Positions 43,400 through 55,130 of a stretch of DNA of 64,000 bases are shown piece after piece. Made by a program: the position numbers and the translations under genes. How positions within the stretch are numbered: position 1 is the first letter of the stretch; the number at the start of each line of letters is the position of its first letter. The stretch comes from Cherax quadricarinatus (lineage: Eukaryota > Arthropoda > Malacostraca > Decapoda > Parastacidae). A model generated the notes under the pieces. It was not told where the DNA came from and did not search any database. It saw only the letters and a list, made by a program, of their open reading frames with translations. Location: NCBI RefSeq assembly GCF_038502225.1, contig NC_091300.1, positions 52,492,676 through 52,556,675 on the forward strand, in the 5' to 3' direction.

Positions 43400-45966
43400 A
43401 CTTGCTGCATCCTTGTAGTGTACTTGCTGCACGCTTGTAGTGTACTTGCTGTATCCTTGTAGTGTACTTGCTGCATCCTTGTAGTGTACTTGCTGTATCC
43501 TTGTAGTGTACTTGCTGTATCCTTGTAGTGTACTTGCTGCACGCTTGTAGTGTACTTGCTGTATCCTTGTAGTGTACTTGCTGTATCCTTGTAGTGTACT
43601 TGCTGCACGCTTGTAGTGTACTTGCTGTATCCTTGTAGTGTACTTGCTGTATCCTTGTAGTGTACTTGCTGTATCCTTGTAGTGTACTTGCTGTATCCTT
43701 GTAGTGTACTTGCTGCATCCTTGTAGTGTACTTGCTGCATCCTTGTAGTGTACTTGCTGCATCCTTGTAGTGTACTTGCTGCATCCTTGTAGTGTACTTG
43801 CTGCATCCTTGTAGTGCACTTGCTGCATCCTTGTAGTGTACTTGCTGTATCCTTGTAGTGCACTTGCTGCATCCTTGTAGTGTACTTGCTGTATCCTTGT
43901 AGTGTACTTGCTGTATCCTTGTAGTGTACTTGCTGTATCCTTGTAGTGTACTTGCTGCATCCTTGTAGTGTACTTGCTACATTCTTGTAGTGTACTTGCT
44001 ACATTCTTGTAGTGTACTTGCTACATTCTTGTAGTGTACTTGCTGCATCCTTGTAGTGTACTTGCTACATTCTTGTAGTGTACTTGCTGTATCCTTGTAG
44101 TGTACTTGCTACATTCTTGTAGTGTACTTGCTACATTCTTGTAGTGTACTTGCTACATTCTTGTAGTGTACTTGCTACATTCTTGTAGTGTACTTGCTGC
44201 ATCCTTGTAGTGTACTTGCTACATTCTTGTAGTGTACTTGCTGCATCCTTGTAGTGTACTTGCTACATTCTTGTAGTGTACTTGCTGTATCCTTGTAGTG
44301 TACTTGCTGTATCCTTGTAGTGTACTTGCTGCATCCTTGTAGTGTACTTGCTACATTCTTGTAGTGTACTTGTTACATTTTTGTAGTGTACTTGCTACAT
44401 TCTTGTAGTGTACTTGCTGCATCCTTGTAGTGTACTTGCTACATTCTTGTAGTGTACTTGCTGTATCCTTGTAGTGTACTTGCTGCATCCTTGTAGTGTA
44501 CTTGCTGCATCCTTGTAGTGTACTTGCTACATTCTTGTAGTGTACTTGCTGCATCCTTGTAGTGTACTTGCTACATTCTTGTAGTGTACTTGTTACATTT
44601 TTGTAGTGTACTTGCTACATTCTTGTAGTGTACTTGCTGCATCCTTGTAGTGTACTTGCTGCATCCTTGTAGTGTACTCGCTGTATCCTTGTAGTGTACT
44701 TGCTGTATCTTTGTAGTGTACTTGCTACATTCTTGTAGTGTACTTGCTACATTCTTGTAGTGTACTTGCTACATTCTTGTAGTGTACTTGCTACATTCTT
44801 GTAGTGTACTTGCTGTATCTTTGTAGTGTACTTGCTACATCCTTGTAGTGTACTTGCTACATTCTTGTAGTGTACTTGCTACATCCTTGTAGTGTACTTG
44901 CTACATTCTTGTAGTGTACTTGCTGCATCCTTGTAGCGTACTTGCTGCATCCTTGTAGCGTACTTGCTGCATCCTTGTAGTGTACTTGCTGCATCCTTGT
45001 AGTGTACTTGCTGCATCCTTGTAGTGTACTCGCTGTATCCTTGTAGTGTACTTGCTACATTCTTGTAGTGTACTTGCTGCATCCTTGTAGTGTACTTGCT
45101 ACATTCTTGTAGTGCACTTGCTGTATCTTTGTAGTGTACTTGCTACATTCTTGTAGTGTACTTGCTACATTCTTGTAGTGTACTTGCTACATTCTTGTAG
45201 TGTACTTGCTGTATCCTTGTAGTGTACTTGCTACATTCTTGTAGTGTACTTGCTACATTCTTGTAGTGTACTTGCTGTATCTTTGTAGTGTACTTGCTAC
45301 ATTCTTGTAGTGTACTTGCTACATTCTTGTAGTGTACTTGCTGTATCCTTGTAGTGTACTTGCTGTATCTTTGTAGTGTACTTGCTGTATCTTTGTAGTG
45401 TACTTGCTACATCCTTGTAGTGTACTTGCTACATTCTTGTAGTGTACTTGCTGCATCCTTGTAGTGTACTTGCTGTATGTTTGTAGTGTACTTGTTACAT
45501 TCTTGTAGTGTACTTGCTACATTCTTGTAGTGTACTTGCTGCATCCTTGTAGTGTACTTGCTGCACCATTGTAGTGTACTTGCTACATTCTTGTAGTGTA
45601 CTTGCTGTATCTTTGTAGTGTACTTGCTACATTCTTGTAGTGTACTTGCTACATTCTTGTAGTGTACTTGCTGCATCCTTGTAGTGTACTTGCTGTATCT
45701 TTGTAGTGTATTTGCTGTATCTTTGTAGTGTACTTGCTGTATCCTTGTAGTGTACTTGCTACATCCTTGTAGTGTACTTGCTACATCCTTGTAGTGTACT
45801 TGCTGCATCCTTGTAGTGTACTTGCTACATCCTTGTAGTGTACTTGCTGCACCATTGTAGTGTACTTGCTGCACCATTGTAGTGTACTTGTTGCACCCTT
45901 GTAGTGTACTTGCTGCACCCTTGTAGTGTACTTGCTGCACCATTGTAGTGTACTTGCTACACCATT
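43400..45966 (+). repeat. 22-bp satellite with invariant core and variable 6-mer (2.57 kb)
   Basis: About 116 units. Each has a 16-bp core TTGTAGTGTACTTGCT followed by six bases drawn from a small set: GCATCC, GTATCC, ACATTC, ACATCC, GTATCT, GCACGC and, near the right end, GCACCA. Higher-order copies exist: a TTACATTTTTG marker recurs at 44371 and 44591 (220 bp, 10 units), and an ACTCGCTG marker recurs 352 bp apart (16 units). Minus-strand frames with QQVHYKDAASTLQ stay open because three units equal 66 bp without stops. Confidence 0.97.
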
Positions 45967-45969
45967 GCT

Positions 45970-46645
45970 TTAAAGGTTCTTGTTGTCCAGGCTATGATTT
46001 TTAATGATCACACTATTGTGATCCACAAAATTAAAATCTTCCAACCTCGTTACTCCTTCGTTCCTTGCGTCTCTCCTCATTTCTCCCGGCCCAGTTTTTA
46101 TTTCTTAAATATTTCATTAATGAAGTGTAATTTGCCCTTATTCAACATCATTTTATTTTATGTTGCACACAGGAAGACCAGGTTTACCACAACTTCGCGA
46201 TTTGCCTTTTCTTCGATGGCTCTCATTGTAATGTGAATTATAGTATCGTCTTTAGAGGAAGATTTGTGTCTTTATTTATGTCAAATTTGGGAATAAAAAA
46301 GTGAAATGAAGTGAGTATTGTGCCTTCGGGTTTTCATTATGGCGGTTTCTGATTATAATTTGTTTCACTATTACGCTTGGGTTCGGATTTGTTTGAAAGT
46401 TCCATCTGCCAATTTTTCCTGTCCACAAAGACCAGTAGGCCTACCAGTCAAGAATTTCAAGGTTACCTTCCCTCCTTCCTCCCTTCCTATCAGTTAAACT
46501 TTGTAAACTAATATATTTAATACTGTTAGCGATGATGAAGTACAATGACTCTGACCTTTGTCTTCCTTTTTTACGCATTATGTATGTTTGAACACCATTA
46601 TTACACTCCCTAAACACTTGAAAACTCTTAGTACATTAGATTTTT
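45970..46645. other. Interval without recognised genes
   Basis: About 680 bases with only short frames and no known motif. Confidence 0.4.
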
Positions 46646-46649
46646 ATTT

Positions 46650-46912
46650 AAATCACGGTACGGGTGGAGATGGAACTCGCGGCTGGTGAGCCGTAAAAAT
46701 CTAGATAGGCGCGTTAGCCACTGGGCCAGCTGGCTACAATAAGATTCATCAAACTAGGTATATTTAAACACTACAGGAAGGTGTATAAATATACTTAGTT
46801 GAGTGAATCTTATTTTAGCCAGCTGACTCAATGGCTAACGTGCCGGTCTGGAGTTTAACGACTCACTAGCCGCGAGTTCAACCACCACCCGTATTGTGGT
46901 CTGTTTGCAATT
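46650..46912. mobile_element. Fold-back element made of two inverted tRNA-like halves
   Basis: The left half, read on the minus strand, and the right half, read on the plus strand, share GCCAGCTG, an A-box-like segment (TGGCCCAGTGGCTAACGCGC on the left, ACTCAATGGCTAACGTGCC on the right), an anticodon-loop-like centre and a B-box-like GCCGCGAGTTC. The spacer is itself palindromic (AATAAGATTCATCAAACTAG against its complement in AGTTGAGTGAATCTTATT). The whole folds into one long hairpin. It is not a functional tRNA pair: no amino-acceptor stem was found and the B box is mutated. Confidence 0.7.
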
Positions 46913-47365
46913 GTGTCATTACGATTTCGTGAGTCAAGCTTTTATTAATTTTGTAGTGCATTCAGAACCACGTCTTAGAGGTCTAGTAGTAAAGTCTTAC
47001 ATCTCAACATTCATTCAAATATTTGGATAATGTCCGACATCAGTGCTATCGGTTTACAGTAAGACAAAACCTTTCAAACTGTTGTATCTACTGAACTCAT
47101 AATGGAATTGTGCACACTCATCGTCTTACTCCAGTCCTCCAGCTGAAGCTAACTCATTTCACCATCCGATGCCCTAAATACATCCATTGTACTTGAATAT
47201 GACTGAGAAACATGGCAATCATTTAGAGAAGATTAGCAGCACACTGGTTATGTGGACAATATGTTATAGAACCAAAATATGTCTCCCTGGCGCCACCACA
47301 ACCACTTTCACTCGAGTTATTAGTTCCTTGATTGACCGGTTGAAAATAGTGACTTAATGGGCCGC
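46913..47365. other. No recognisable feature
   Basis: About 450 bases between the fold-back element and the inverse 12-bp array. Confidence 0.4.
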
Positions 47366-49490
47366 ATGTCATGATGGATGGCATGATGGGTGGCATGAGT
47401 GGCATTGTGGAGAAATTTTCTCCAGGAGGGGGGTATCAGCCCCCTTAAGCCCCTTCAGCCCCTTTCAGCCCTGAGGGGCCCAGCTCTCTCAGAAGGGGCA
47501 AATATCTTGTTTACTGCTACAGCGAGTAATTGATCCCAGATGCAGTACCAGTATACGACCTGTGGTCAAGCGACTGCTGCTCCGTGCGGTCCAGTGTTGC
47601 CAAGTGTAGTTTAATAAGAGACAGTCCATCTCTTACCTTAGCAGGACAATTAAGGAAAATCCTGCTCCCACTTTATTATCATGGTAAAGATAGTGTATAT
47701 TGTTGTCTATGCTTAAGACAGCAAGAATCAAACATTCTGCTTTGCTTCATGGAGGAAGTGGCAAGGAAGTAAAAGTACTAGGTCAGCTTTTCCTTTGTGC
47801 TGGGGGCAGTGACGGCGTGGGGTGCTGTGGCGTCTTCAGATTACTTTTGACTCTACTGAGAGTGACACTGACGCCAGGATAACCAACAAAGAACGATCTG
47901 TGCGTTAGTGTGAACAAAGTATCTCATAAAACAATAAACACTTAAGAGAAGTGTGATCAGCTTCTTTAGTGATAAGATTGTGAACAATAAAGACAAATCT
48001 TGTGGAAAATAGTGTACCAGTGTGCGTATTCCTAGACTATGGAAGACGTGGACATCCAAGGACACTTCAGCTTCTATCAAGTCACCGATATCTGTCGAAG
48101 GTGTGAAGAACACCATAGCTCATGCTACAAGAGCAAGGTAGGTTACGGATTTCTTGTAGTACGGGGGACTGCGCAGTTCTTGAGTCGCAAGGAGTTTGTA
48201 ATCAACCTATAGTCGGCAGTTAGGTGTGGACTTTTGAGTCCACACAAGTAAGTTTGTCAGCAATCAGTGAATGAAATATGCTGACATAACACCCCCTAGG
48301 GGTAAATTATTGTTTACATAATATGATCTATTCCAGCCTGTTGAGAGATGATCATGACAACAATTCAAGACCTCGTCTGCAGGGGCGGCTGTGTAGACGA
48401 TTTGCTGTCTTTTATCAGCTAAGTGTTCCCTATATTTAAATTTATAAATTATATCTTAGTTGGTAAAACCATTTCTCAACAGGCATGATAGATGGCATGA
48501 TGGGTGGCATGATAGGTGGCATGAGTGGCATCATGGGTGGCATGACAGGTGGCATGAGTGGCATGATGGGTGACATGGTGGATGGCATGATGGGTGGCAT
48601 GTTGGATGGCATGATGGTGTGATGGGTGGCATGATGGATGTCATGATGGATGGCACATTGGATGGCATGAGGGATGGTATGGGTGGCATGATGGGTGGCA
48701 TATTGGATGGCATGATGGGTGGCATGATGGATGGCATGATGGGAGGTATGATGGATGGCATGACGTATGGCATGATGGATGGCATGATGAGTGGCATGAT
48801 GGATGTCATGATGGGTGGCATGATGGATGGCATGATGGGTGACATGATGGGTGGCATGATGGGTTGCATGATGGGTGGCATGGTGGTTGGCATGGTGGTT
48901 GGCATGATGGAAGGCATGATGGATGGCATGAGTGGCATTATGGATGGCATTATGAATGGCATGATGGATGGCATGATGGGTGGCATGATGAATGGCATGA
49001 GATGCATTATTGATGGCATGATGGGTGGGCATGATGGGTGGGCATGATGGGTGGCATGATGCGTGCCACGATAGATGTCATGATGGGTGGCATGATGGAT
49101 GTCATGATAGATATGATGGGTGGCATGATGGATGTAATGATGGATGCATCATGGATGGCGCGATGGGTGGCATGAGGGATGACATGATGGGTGACATAAT
49201 GGGTGGCATGATGGGCGGCATGATGGATGGCATGAAGGATGGCATGATTGGTGGCATGATGGATGACATGATGGATTGCAGGATGGCATGATGGGTGGCA
49301 TGATGGATGACATGATGGATTGCAGGATGGCATGATGGGTGGCATGAGGGGTGGTATGAAGGATGTTATGATTGGTGGCATGATGGGTGGCATGATTGGT
49401 GGCATGATTGGTAGCATGTTGGATGTCATGATGGATGGCATGATGGGTGGCATTATGGATAGCATGATGGGTGACATGTGACATGAAGAT
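47366..49490 (+). repeat. 12-bp satellite, array 2 (CATGATGGGTGG), split by an insertion
   Basis: Units of CATGATGGGTGG and CATGATGGATGG occupy 47366-47405 and 48482-49490. The reverse complement is CCACCCATCATG, one base away from the array 1 unit CCACCCACCATG. The frames with MGGMM or PSIMP repeats are artefacts of the 12-bp period. Confidence 0.95.
47406..48481. mobile_element. Solo-LTR-like insertion (1,076 bp) in the 12-bp satellite
   Basis: Starts TGTGGAGAAATTTT and ends AAAACCATTTCTCAACA, whose complement begins TGTTGAGAAATGG; TG...CA ends with an imperfect inverted repeat. It is flanked on both sides by GGCAT (47401-47405 and 48482-48486), the 5-bp target duplication expected of LTR elements, though GGCAT also recurs every 12 bp in the array. 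The interior has a GC-rich block near 47430-47490 and AATAAA-type signals near 47932 and 47986. No gag, protease or integrase was seen. Confidence 0.65.
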
Positions 49491-50399
49491 CGGCGAAATA
49501 GGCGGCGTAGAGAGTTGCATGATGGTCGACAGTAAACAAAGTTTTATTACAAGGAGAACGGATGTGTTGGTGCGTCACGCAACTCTTAATTTTGTCCTGT
49601 GAGTGAGTCGTGGGGAGATGGCCATCCTCCCTCTCTTCCTCCCACTCACCCACCCGCCCCACAGTGACTCTCCCTCCCTATTTCTCGCCATGGATTTTCC
49701 CTTCTTGTTTGATTAGCCGGCGTAGTCCCCGCCCGGGTCTTGCCCCTGGTATCTCCCTCCCTACCTCGCTTTTTCTCGTCCAGGATCCCCTCTCCTTCCC
49801 TGCTTCCCCCCCCCCCCTCACTCTCTCCCTCTCTGACCTTCTCATACGGTGATACGGAGACATATTTTTGTTCCTGTGTATAACTATTATATAGAATGAG
49901 GTAGTGCCACAGTGATGTATCCAAATTGATTAAAAAATATTGACATTCCTTCCCTGCCTCTCATACTAGTTACCTCCCTGGTTCCCTTCTCTTTCTCCCG
50001 TATAATCAATTCCTTTTCCTTCCTCCACTGAAGCCTTACTTCCTACCTTCATTACAAATTTTCCTCCTCTCTCTAGGTCTTGTTCCCTCCCTTCTTTACA
50101 AAGTTCCGTTCTTCTTACCACTCCTTAAACACAATTTACAATTGGTATGGATTCCTCTTTGAAAACAGTACAGTGTGTGTTAATTATTTTCCCAATAAAT
50201 AAAAGGCATTTAAAACTTGATCCATACTTGACTGAAAATTTCACTCTCTACTCTTTCCTAGAATTTTTATCTTCTATGGATAACAGTAAAGTTATCGGCA
50301 ATTACTAGTTTGCTTTATCAATGCATATTTTAATTGATAAATATATACTCATACAAAAACATTCGAAAGCAAATACTTGCCAAAAATCTAGAAAATTAT
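49491..50399. other. Pyrimidine-rich interval without genes
   Basis: CT-rich sequence, with a run of ten C near 49807. No motif recognised. Confidence 0.4.
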
Positions 50400-50794
50400 C
50401 AATACAGAGGAAGCAGTGCAAGTTCACTCCATGAAGTGAAACTAAAGACCGAATACAAGGTACAGTGAGTATAACACTACCTCGACCAGGACGGAATGTT
50501 ACAGGTGAGAGAGCAACTGAGGGAGAAAATGAGAAACAGTGGAAGACAGGATGGAGAACCAGTGAACACAATGACAGGTGCAGGAACTCCACCTCCTGGA
50601 AAATACCATGTTTAGCCCCACCAGTTGGAGAACCTCTCTCAAGATGAGCACTAACCTGTGACACCAGTAATCCCTCAAACCCCAACCCCACACCTCGCTC
50701 AAACACAGTAACTCTGAACTAACCATTCCCTGCCCCAGGCCTCCCCATGTACTTCCCATATCCTAACCCCTACTATAATAATAATAATAATACT

Positions 50795-50840
<46 letters not shown>

Positions 50841-51485
50841 TCTTTACTTACTACAGGTACATGTACAAGGTATACAGACATAGCTGACATCAATGACATA
50901 TTACTATATAGAAAGTCCCTTGTTATGCAGAGCATTTCGGGCTAATTAGGTCCTTGTCCCAGGATGCGACCCACACCAGTCGACTAACACGCAGATACCC
51001 ATTTTACTAATGGGTGAACATAGACAACCGGTATAAAGAAACACGCCCAATGTTTCTACCAGCGCTGGGAATCGAACGCAGACCCTCGCCGTGTGAAGCG
51101 AGAGCTTTAGCGATCAGGCCGTGGGGCAACGTGCACTCGTGCAGGATCCTTTTTCACAACCCTCCCCTCATCTCAGCCTCCATCCCCCTTGCTCCCAATC
51201 TACTCTCATTCACACCCACAATCCCTTCTTCCAGTGGAAGATCCACCACCGCAACTAGCCCGTACCTTCACCCCCAACCTCCACTCCCCTACACTCGCAC
51301 CTCCACCTAACATGTACCAGAACCGTGAGAACATCCTGGTAACATGAACACAGCGATGGAAAGCCAACTGAAAGTGTGGTAAACGAATGCAGAAGGAATA
51401 AGAAATAAGACTGATGAATGGAAAGAGTGTGAGGTGGAGGCAGTCCCAGTTGATGGCTTCCATCCGAAGAAAAACAATTATAATT
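50400..51485 (+). pseudogene. LINE-A-like 5' region, split by a SINE
   Basis: The plus-strand reading has a Pro/Asn-rich segment (LPMYFPYPNPYYN near 50740) like that before the EEP of A1. After the SINE it resumes with Pro/Thr/His-rich sequence and then MNTAMESQLKVW, a TAA, TNAEGIRNKTDEWKE. This corresponds to MTTMIEKKLKVWYTNADG in A1. The copy stops within the first 40 endonuclease residues. Confidence 0.65.
50773..51134 (-). mobile_element. tRNA-headed SINE with (ATT)n tail
   Basis: On the minus strand the head (51134 to about 51060) has CCACGGCCTGATCGCTAAAG as A-box region and GCGTTCGATTCCCAGCG as a near-perfect B box, so it is a tRNA-derived pol III promoter. A body of about 220 bp follows with GTGGGTCGCATCCTGGGAC and GCCCGAAATGCTCTGCATAA, and it ends in (ATT)n at 50773-50840. 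The copy looks complete. It splits a LINE-A-like 5' region. Confidence 0.85.
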
Positions 51486-51504
51486 TTCCACTGTTTATAG
51501 TATC

Positions 51505-52055
51505 AACAGCCTTATTAAATTTTGCATTGCTGATGCAAGACACATCTGGTATGACAACAGAAAAATCCTCTTTCACCAGACCTTAGCAATTTTTACAAGG
51601 ACTTTTTTTAACCAACTTGTTAAATAGTTTTTTTCTAGAAAAGATAAATGGAACAGATATATGGATGAACTCCTATTGCTTAGTGTCTATGAAAATATAT
51701 TTAATAAATCCCTAATTGAGCTAAATAGTCCAGCTTCATCCATAGTTTATTTGTGAGTGGGAACAAAATAGCTGAATGCTAGTTTTAGTTATTTTATATA
51801 TTAAGATGGGCCAATAATTTAAAGCCAGAATTTAAAATAACGAAGAATATTTGATATTATGCATGTTATTTATAATTACATGAAGTAAAAAACTCTGAGT
51901 TTTCCTCCTTGCTTTTGAGAACTCTGCCTATTTGTGGTCTAGCGTTTAAAGATGGGGCATTAATGAAAATACATGAAATACCACACGATCCAAAAAATCC
52001 AAAATGTTTTATTGTCAAATGATTGAAAATTGCTAGAGGTATATTTAACATCCTC

Positions 52056-52086
<31 letters not shown>

Positions 52087-52345
52087 CAAGGAGCCATATT
52101 AAGAATATGTCGGTTGAGCCATTTGTAAACTTTCTCGAATTCCTTCTACAATTAAGAACTTGCCCCCAAAATACTGACTAATGTTATCTACAAGACTCTT
52201 TATTCAAAATGCAATGAAATTTACTTTGGGTAAACTAAATAATAGAAAAACTTAAACATAAATACAGTATCAGACGTGGGCTGACGTTCTTTCTCTACTT
52301 AAGAATTTTATAATCAATGTTGTATTTAAAAATTTTGTTACACTA
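51505..52345 (+). mobile_element. Penelope-like element copy 2, decayed
   Basis: Matches copy 1 in order: CTTATTAAATTTTGCATTG at 51511, GGTATGACAACAGAAAAATC, GATAAATGGAACAGATATAT, CTGCCTATTTGTGGTCTAGC, CCCCAAAATACTGACTAATG and the degenerate GIY-YIG start near 52190. It has many stops and a run of about 27 A at 52058. It lacks the 940-bp insertion present in copy 1. Confidence 0.8.
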
Positions 52346-53775
52346 AAAAACATTAATTAAGAATGCAACAACAAAAATTATTATTATCATGTGTGTAGTA
52401 TAGAGGCGTGTGTGTGAGTTCACGACTGGGTAGGGTTAGTGGTCCCTGTTTGTCATGATATTCATCCTACAGCCTGCCACTTCACTCTAGTTCCTGAAGT
52501 AAACTCACCTCTCTTTAACACAGGAGGCAGTGTGAAGGTTGCCATGTCAAACAGTTGCTGTGGTAATCTCTGGTCGTGGGTAGCCACTCCTAGCACGTGT
52601 ACACACCTGAATGCATTCGGGGACTCGAGTACTTACGTGGAGGTGGAAGGCTGTTGGGGCACTTATGAAATACCTGTGCGAGTCACGCAACTGCCTGGTC
52701 AGCTAGTGAGTCCCCTGCCTGTGGTGGGTCGTATGATATACGAATGGTAATTCACTACGCAAGGTTAGTGTAGGGGAGGTCGCCCTACACTCTGCTGATG
52801 TGTGACTACTCGCCTTTGTCTCAGCCTATACCGTGGGCACTTCTAGGCGGGAAAGAGGCTGCATGCGACTACCTTTATGTGTGGATAGTGTAATTACTAC
52901 GTTAAGCTGACCGACTATTTCTAACTTGCACATAGAAGAGAGGAGCTTACGACGACGTTTCGTTCCGACTTGGACCATGTGCGGGTTATTTGTGTATCGT
53001 TCCAGTCACGGTATTGTGCCTTTTTTTTTTTTTTTTTTTTTTTTTCTAACTTGTCACTTCCTTCCCTGCAGTTCACCTCCCAATTCTCTTGTCACTTCCT
53101 GTGTTCTTCACCTATCACTTTTCTTATTATTTCCTTCCCTGTGCTTCACCTCCCGCTTCTCTGCCCACTTCCTCACCCGGTGCTTCACCTACCACCTTCT
53201 TCACTAATCACCCAATTCGTATCTCCATCCCCCAGCTTGTGCCCACTCTTCCCATGAACCACTGTCCCTCATGCCGAACACGCACTACCTCCCCACTTTC
53301 TTCAAGATACCTTCCCCACTAACGTGCACGTGCCATCTACTTCCACTCTCTTCCTGACAGACCAGATTACTGATAGCTGTCGAGTGACGTCACGACCGGC
53401 AGCCACTACAATTTCAAGACACGCTCAGCCAATCAGATAACGCTTCTGACTTCATTCTTTCTTTACAGAAATTCGTACTATGATTACTACGGCCTTCTGG
53501 TAGTAGTCTTCGTTCGTGCATCTGGGCGCTCACGACAGTATATTCACTAACTGGTGCTTGCGAAAGTTGAGCCACTGCTCCTGGTCCCGTCTCTTAAATT
53601 ACAATATCTGACAACTTTGTTTCGTGGCCCCTCAGGTCCTCTCGTATCTTCTTCATAAGCTGTATGTAAAGTTGCCTCATTCAGTTCAATTTACGAACGT
53701 AGAATTTTATAACATTCCTATGGCACATTTCTGATTTTTTTTTGCTTTCGTTTATGTCCCCTCGTCAGAAAAACT
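52346..53775. other. Interval without recognised genes
   Basis: About 1.4 kb. An open frame at 52439-52750 (103 codons) shows no known domain. A poly(T) run lies at about 53022-53045, followed by repeated CTTCACCTCCC-like pyrimidine-rich sequence to 53300. Confidence 0.4.
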
Positions 53776-53779
53776 CTAT

Positions 53780-53870
53780 CTCTTACCTAGAGTCGTTTCC
53801 GGAGGTCACCGCCCACCGCCCCCACGGCCTGGTCCCAGACCAGGAGTCTCTTCTTGTATATCTTTGCAGA
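53780..53870 (-). mobile_element. LINE-B 3' end fragment
   Basis: On the minus strand CCTGGTCTGGGACCAGGCCG, then GGGGGCGG and CTCCGGAAACGACTCTAGGT match the last codons and UTR of LINE-B at 34015-34075. Confidence 0.7.
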
Positions 53871-54849
53871 ATCTTGTTTGTTACACTTTCTTAATCTGAC
53901 ATCTCTTTTCGGATGATCACTCTTTTTCTCCTTTCCACAAGGTATTCTTGGATCCACTGTAGCTCGTACCCTGTAATTCCTGTCTTCCACTCAAGATTTT
54001 GTATAGGTCTCTTTTGAGGTATAGTATCAAATGCCGTCTTGTAATTCGAAAATGTACAACCAACCCATTCCTCTCATTCCTGCTGTAAGTCTATCACTTT
54101 GTCAAAGAATTCGGCAGGTTAGTCGGACAAGATGTGCCAGCTCTGTACCTTCCAGTTACTGCTGATGAAACTTCTTTCCAAGTGCTCCACCACTCTGCTA
54201 ATTATCTTTTCTATTACCTTGTAGCATATTTTTCATGTCAGTGACACCGATCTGTAGTTTAGTGTTCCAGGTCTGTCTCCGCTCTTATAGTGAATACATA
54301 TTCTGCCTTCCATATCTCCGAAAACTATCACGTGTGCATTGACTTGTTGTAGATTTTAACTTTTAATTCAGTGTCCCTGCTTCCTCTCTCAAAAACCATG
54401 GTGACACTTTTTCGGGTCAAATTGCCTTTGATGTATCCAGCACACTTTAAAATTCTCCTCTTTCTTCTGTTTTATTTATGGGTGTCCAGTAGGTTGGTGC
54501 ATCGTTTGTCTATATGGTGTTGCCCATTTTCACTCAGACCATCTCTTTAAATGTTTGCTTAATTATGAGACTTCCGAGTAGTTTCTCCTGAGCTTTCTTC
54601 CTTCCTTCTGCCATATTTCTTGATACTTTTACTGTCGTCTTTATTATGACTGACTGTGAAGTTGATTTGGTTCAGACTTGACTCTCACTGTAATGTTACT
54701 CTCAAACTATCGCTACCCGACTTCTTTTCTCCTCCGTTTTCCTCGCTTTTTATTGCTCTTTTCATTTGCCATTTTTTTTCATCTGGGTCCCACACACTCT
54801 AGTGAAAATGTTTTACACAATTTCAATCTCTGTAAGTGATGCAGAGGCT

Positions 54850-55130
54850 ATCACTGGTGACAGGTGATGGAGAAACTGTGTGGGTTCCACTCTGCCACAG
54901 TCAAGTGTATAAGTCCTTCCTTTGATTTATACAGTAAAGATTTAAAATACCAAAAGTTCATGACTAAAACACACGTGCAACACCTGGGAATCATTATTTT
55001 CAAGACGTGTAGCCAACCAGTGGCATTAACAATTAAATATGGAGTTAATTTAATGGTGTTGAAACTGGACATATAAAAAGTCTAGTTAATCAGTCCCTGA
55101 GCTAGATGAAGGTTTTCAGCACCGTAGTCT
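54850..55130 (-). mobile_element. Family F repeat, copy 2
   Basis: Minus-strand sequence GCCACTGGTTGGCTACACGT, then AGGTGTTGCACGTGTGTTTT, corresponds to 39951-40015. It interrupts the LINE-A-prime copy. Confidence 0.5.

Noticed and set aside
43277..45943. Regular 22-bp repeats resembling a CRISPR array, and the QQVHYKD minus-strand ORFs
   Set aside because: The units are contiguous with a six-base variable word, not long unique spacers, and everything else in the window is animal-type retroelement DNA. The ORFs come from three-unit periodicity without stops.
46650..46912. Pair of divergent tRNA genes
   Set aside because: Both halves have mutated B boxes and no acceptor stems, and the palindromic spacer ties them into a single fold-back unit.
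48442..49520. ORFs with repeated MGGMMDGM or PSIMPPIM
   Set aside because: Artefacts of the second 12-bp satellite.
51060..51134. Possible tRNA gene on the minus strand
   Set aside because: The A and B boxes are the head of a SINE that continues through a body to an (ATT)n tail; no proper acceptor stem was found.
52439..52750. 103-codon ORF as a possible host gene
   Set aside because: No domain or repeat, and no splice or promoter evidence that I can assess by eye. Kept only as a note within an unassigned interval.
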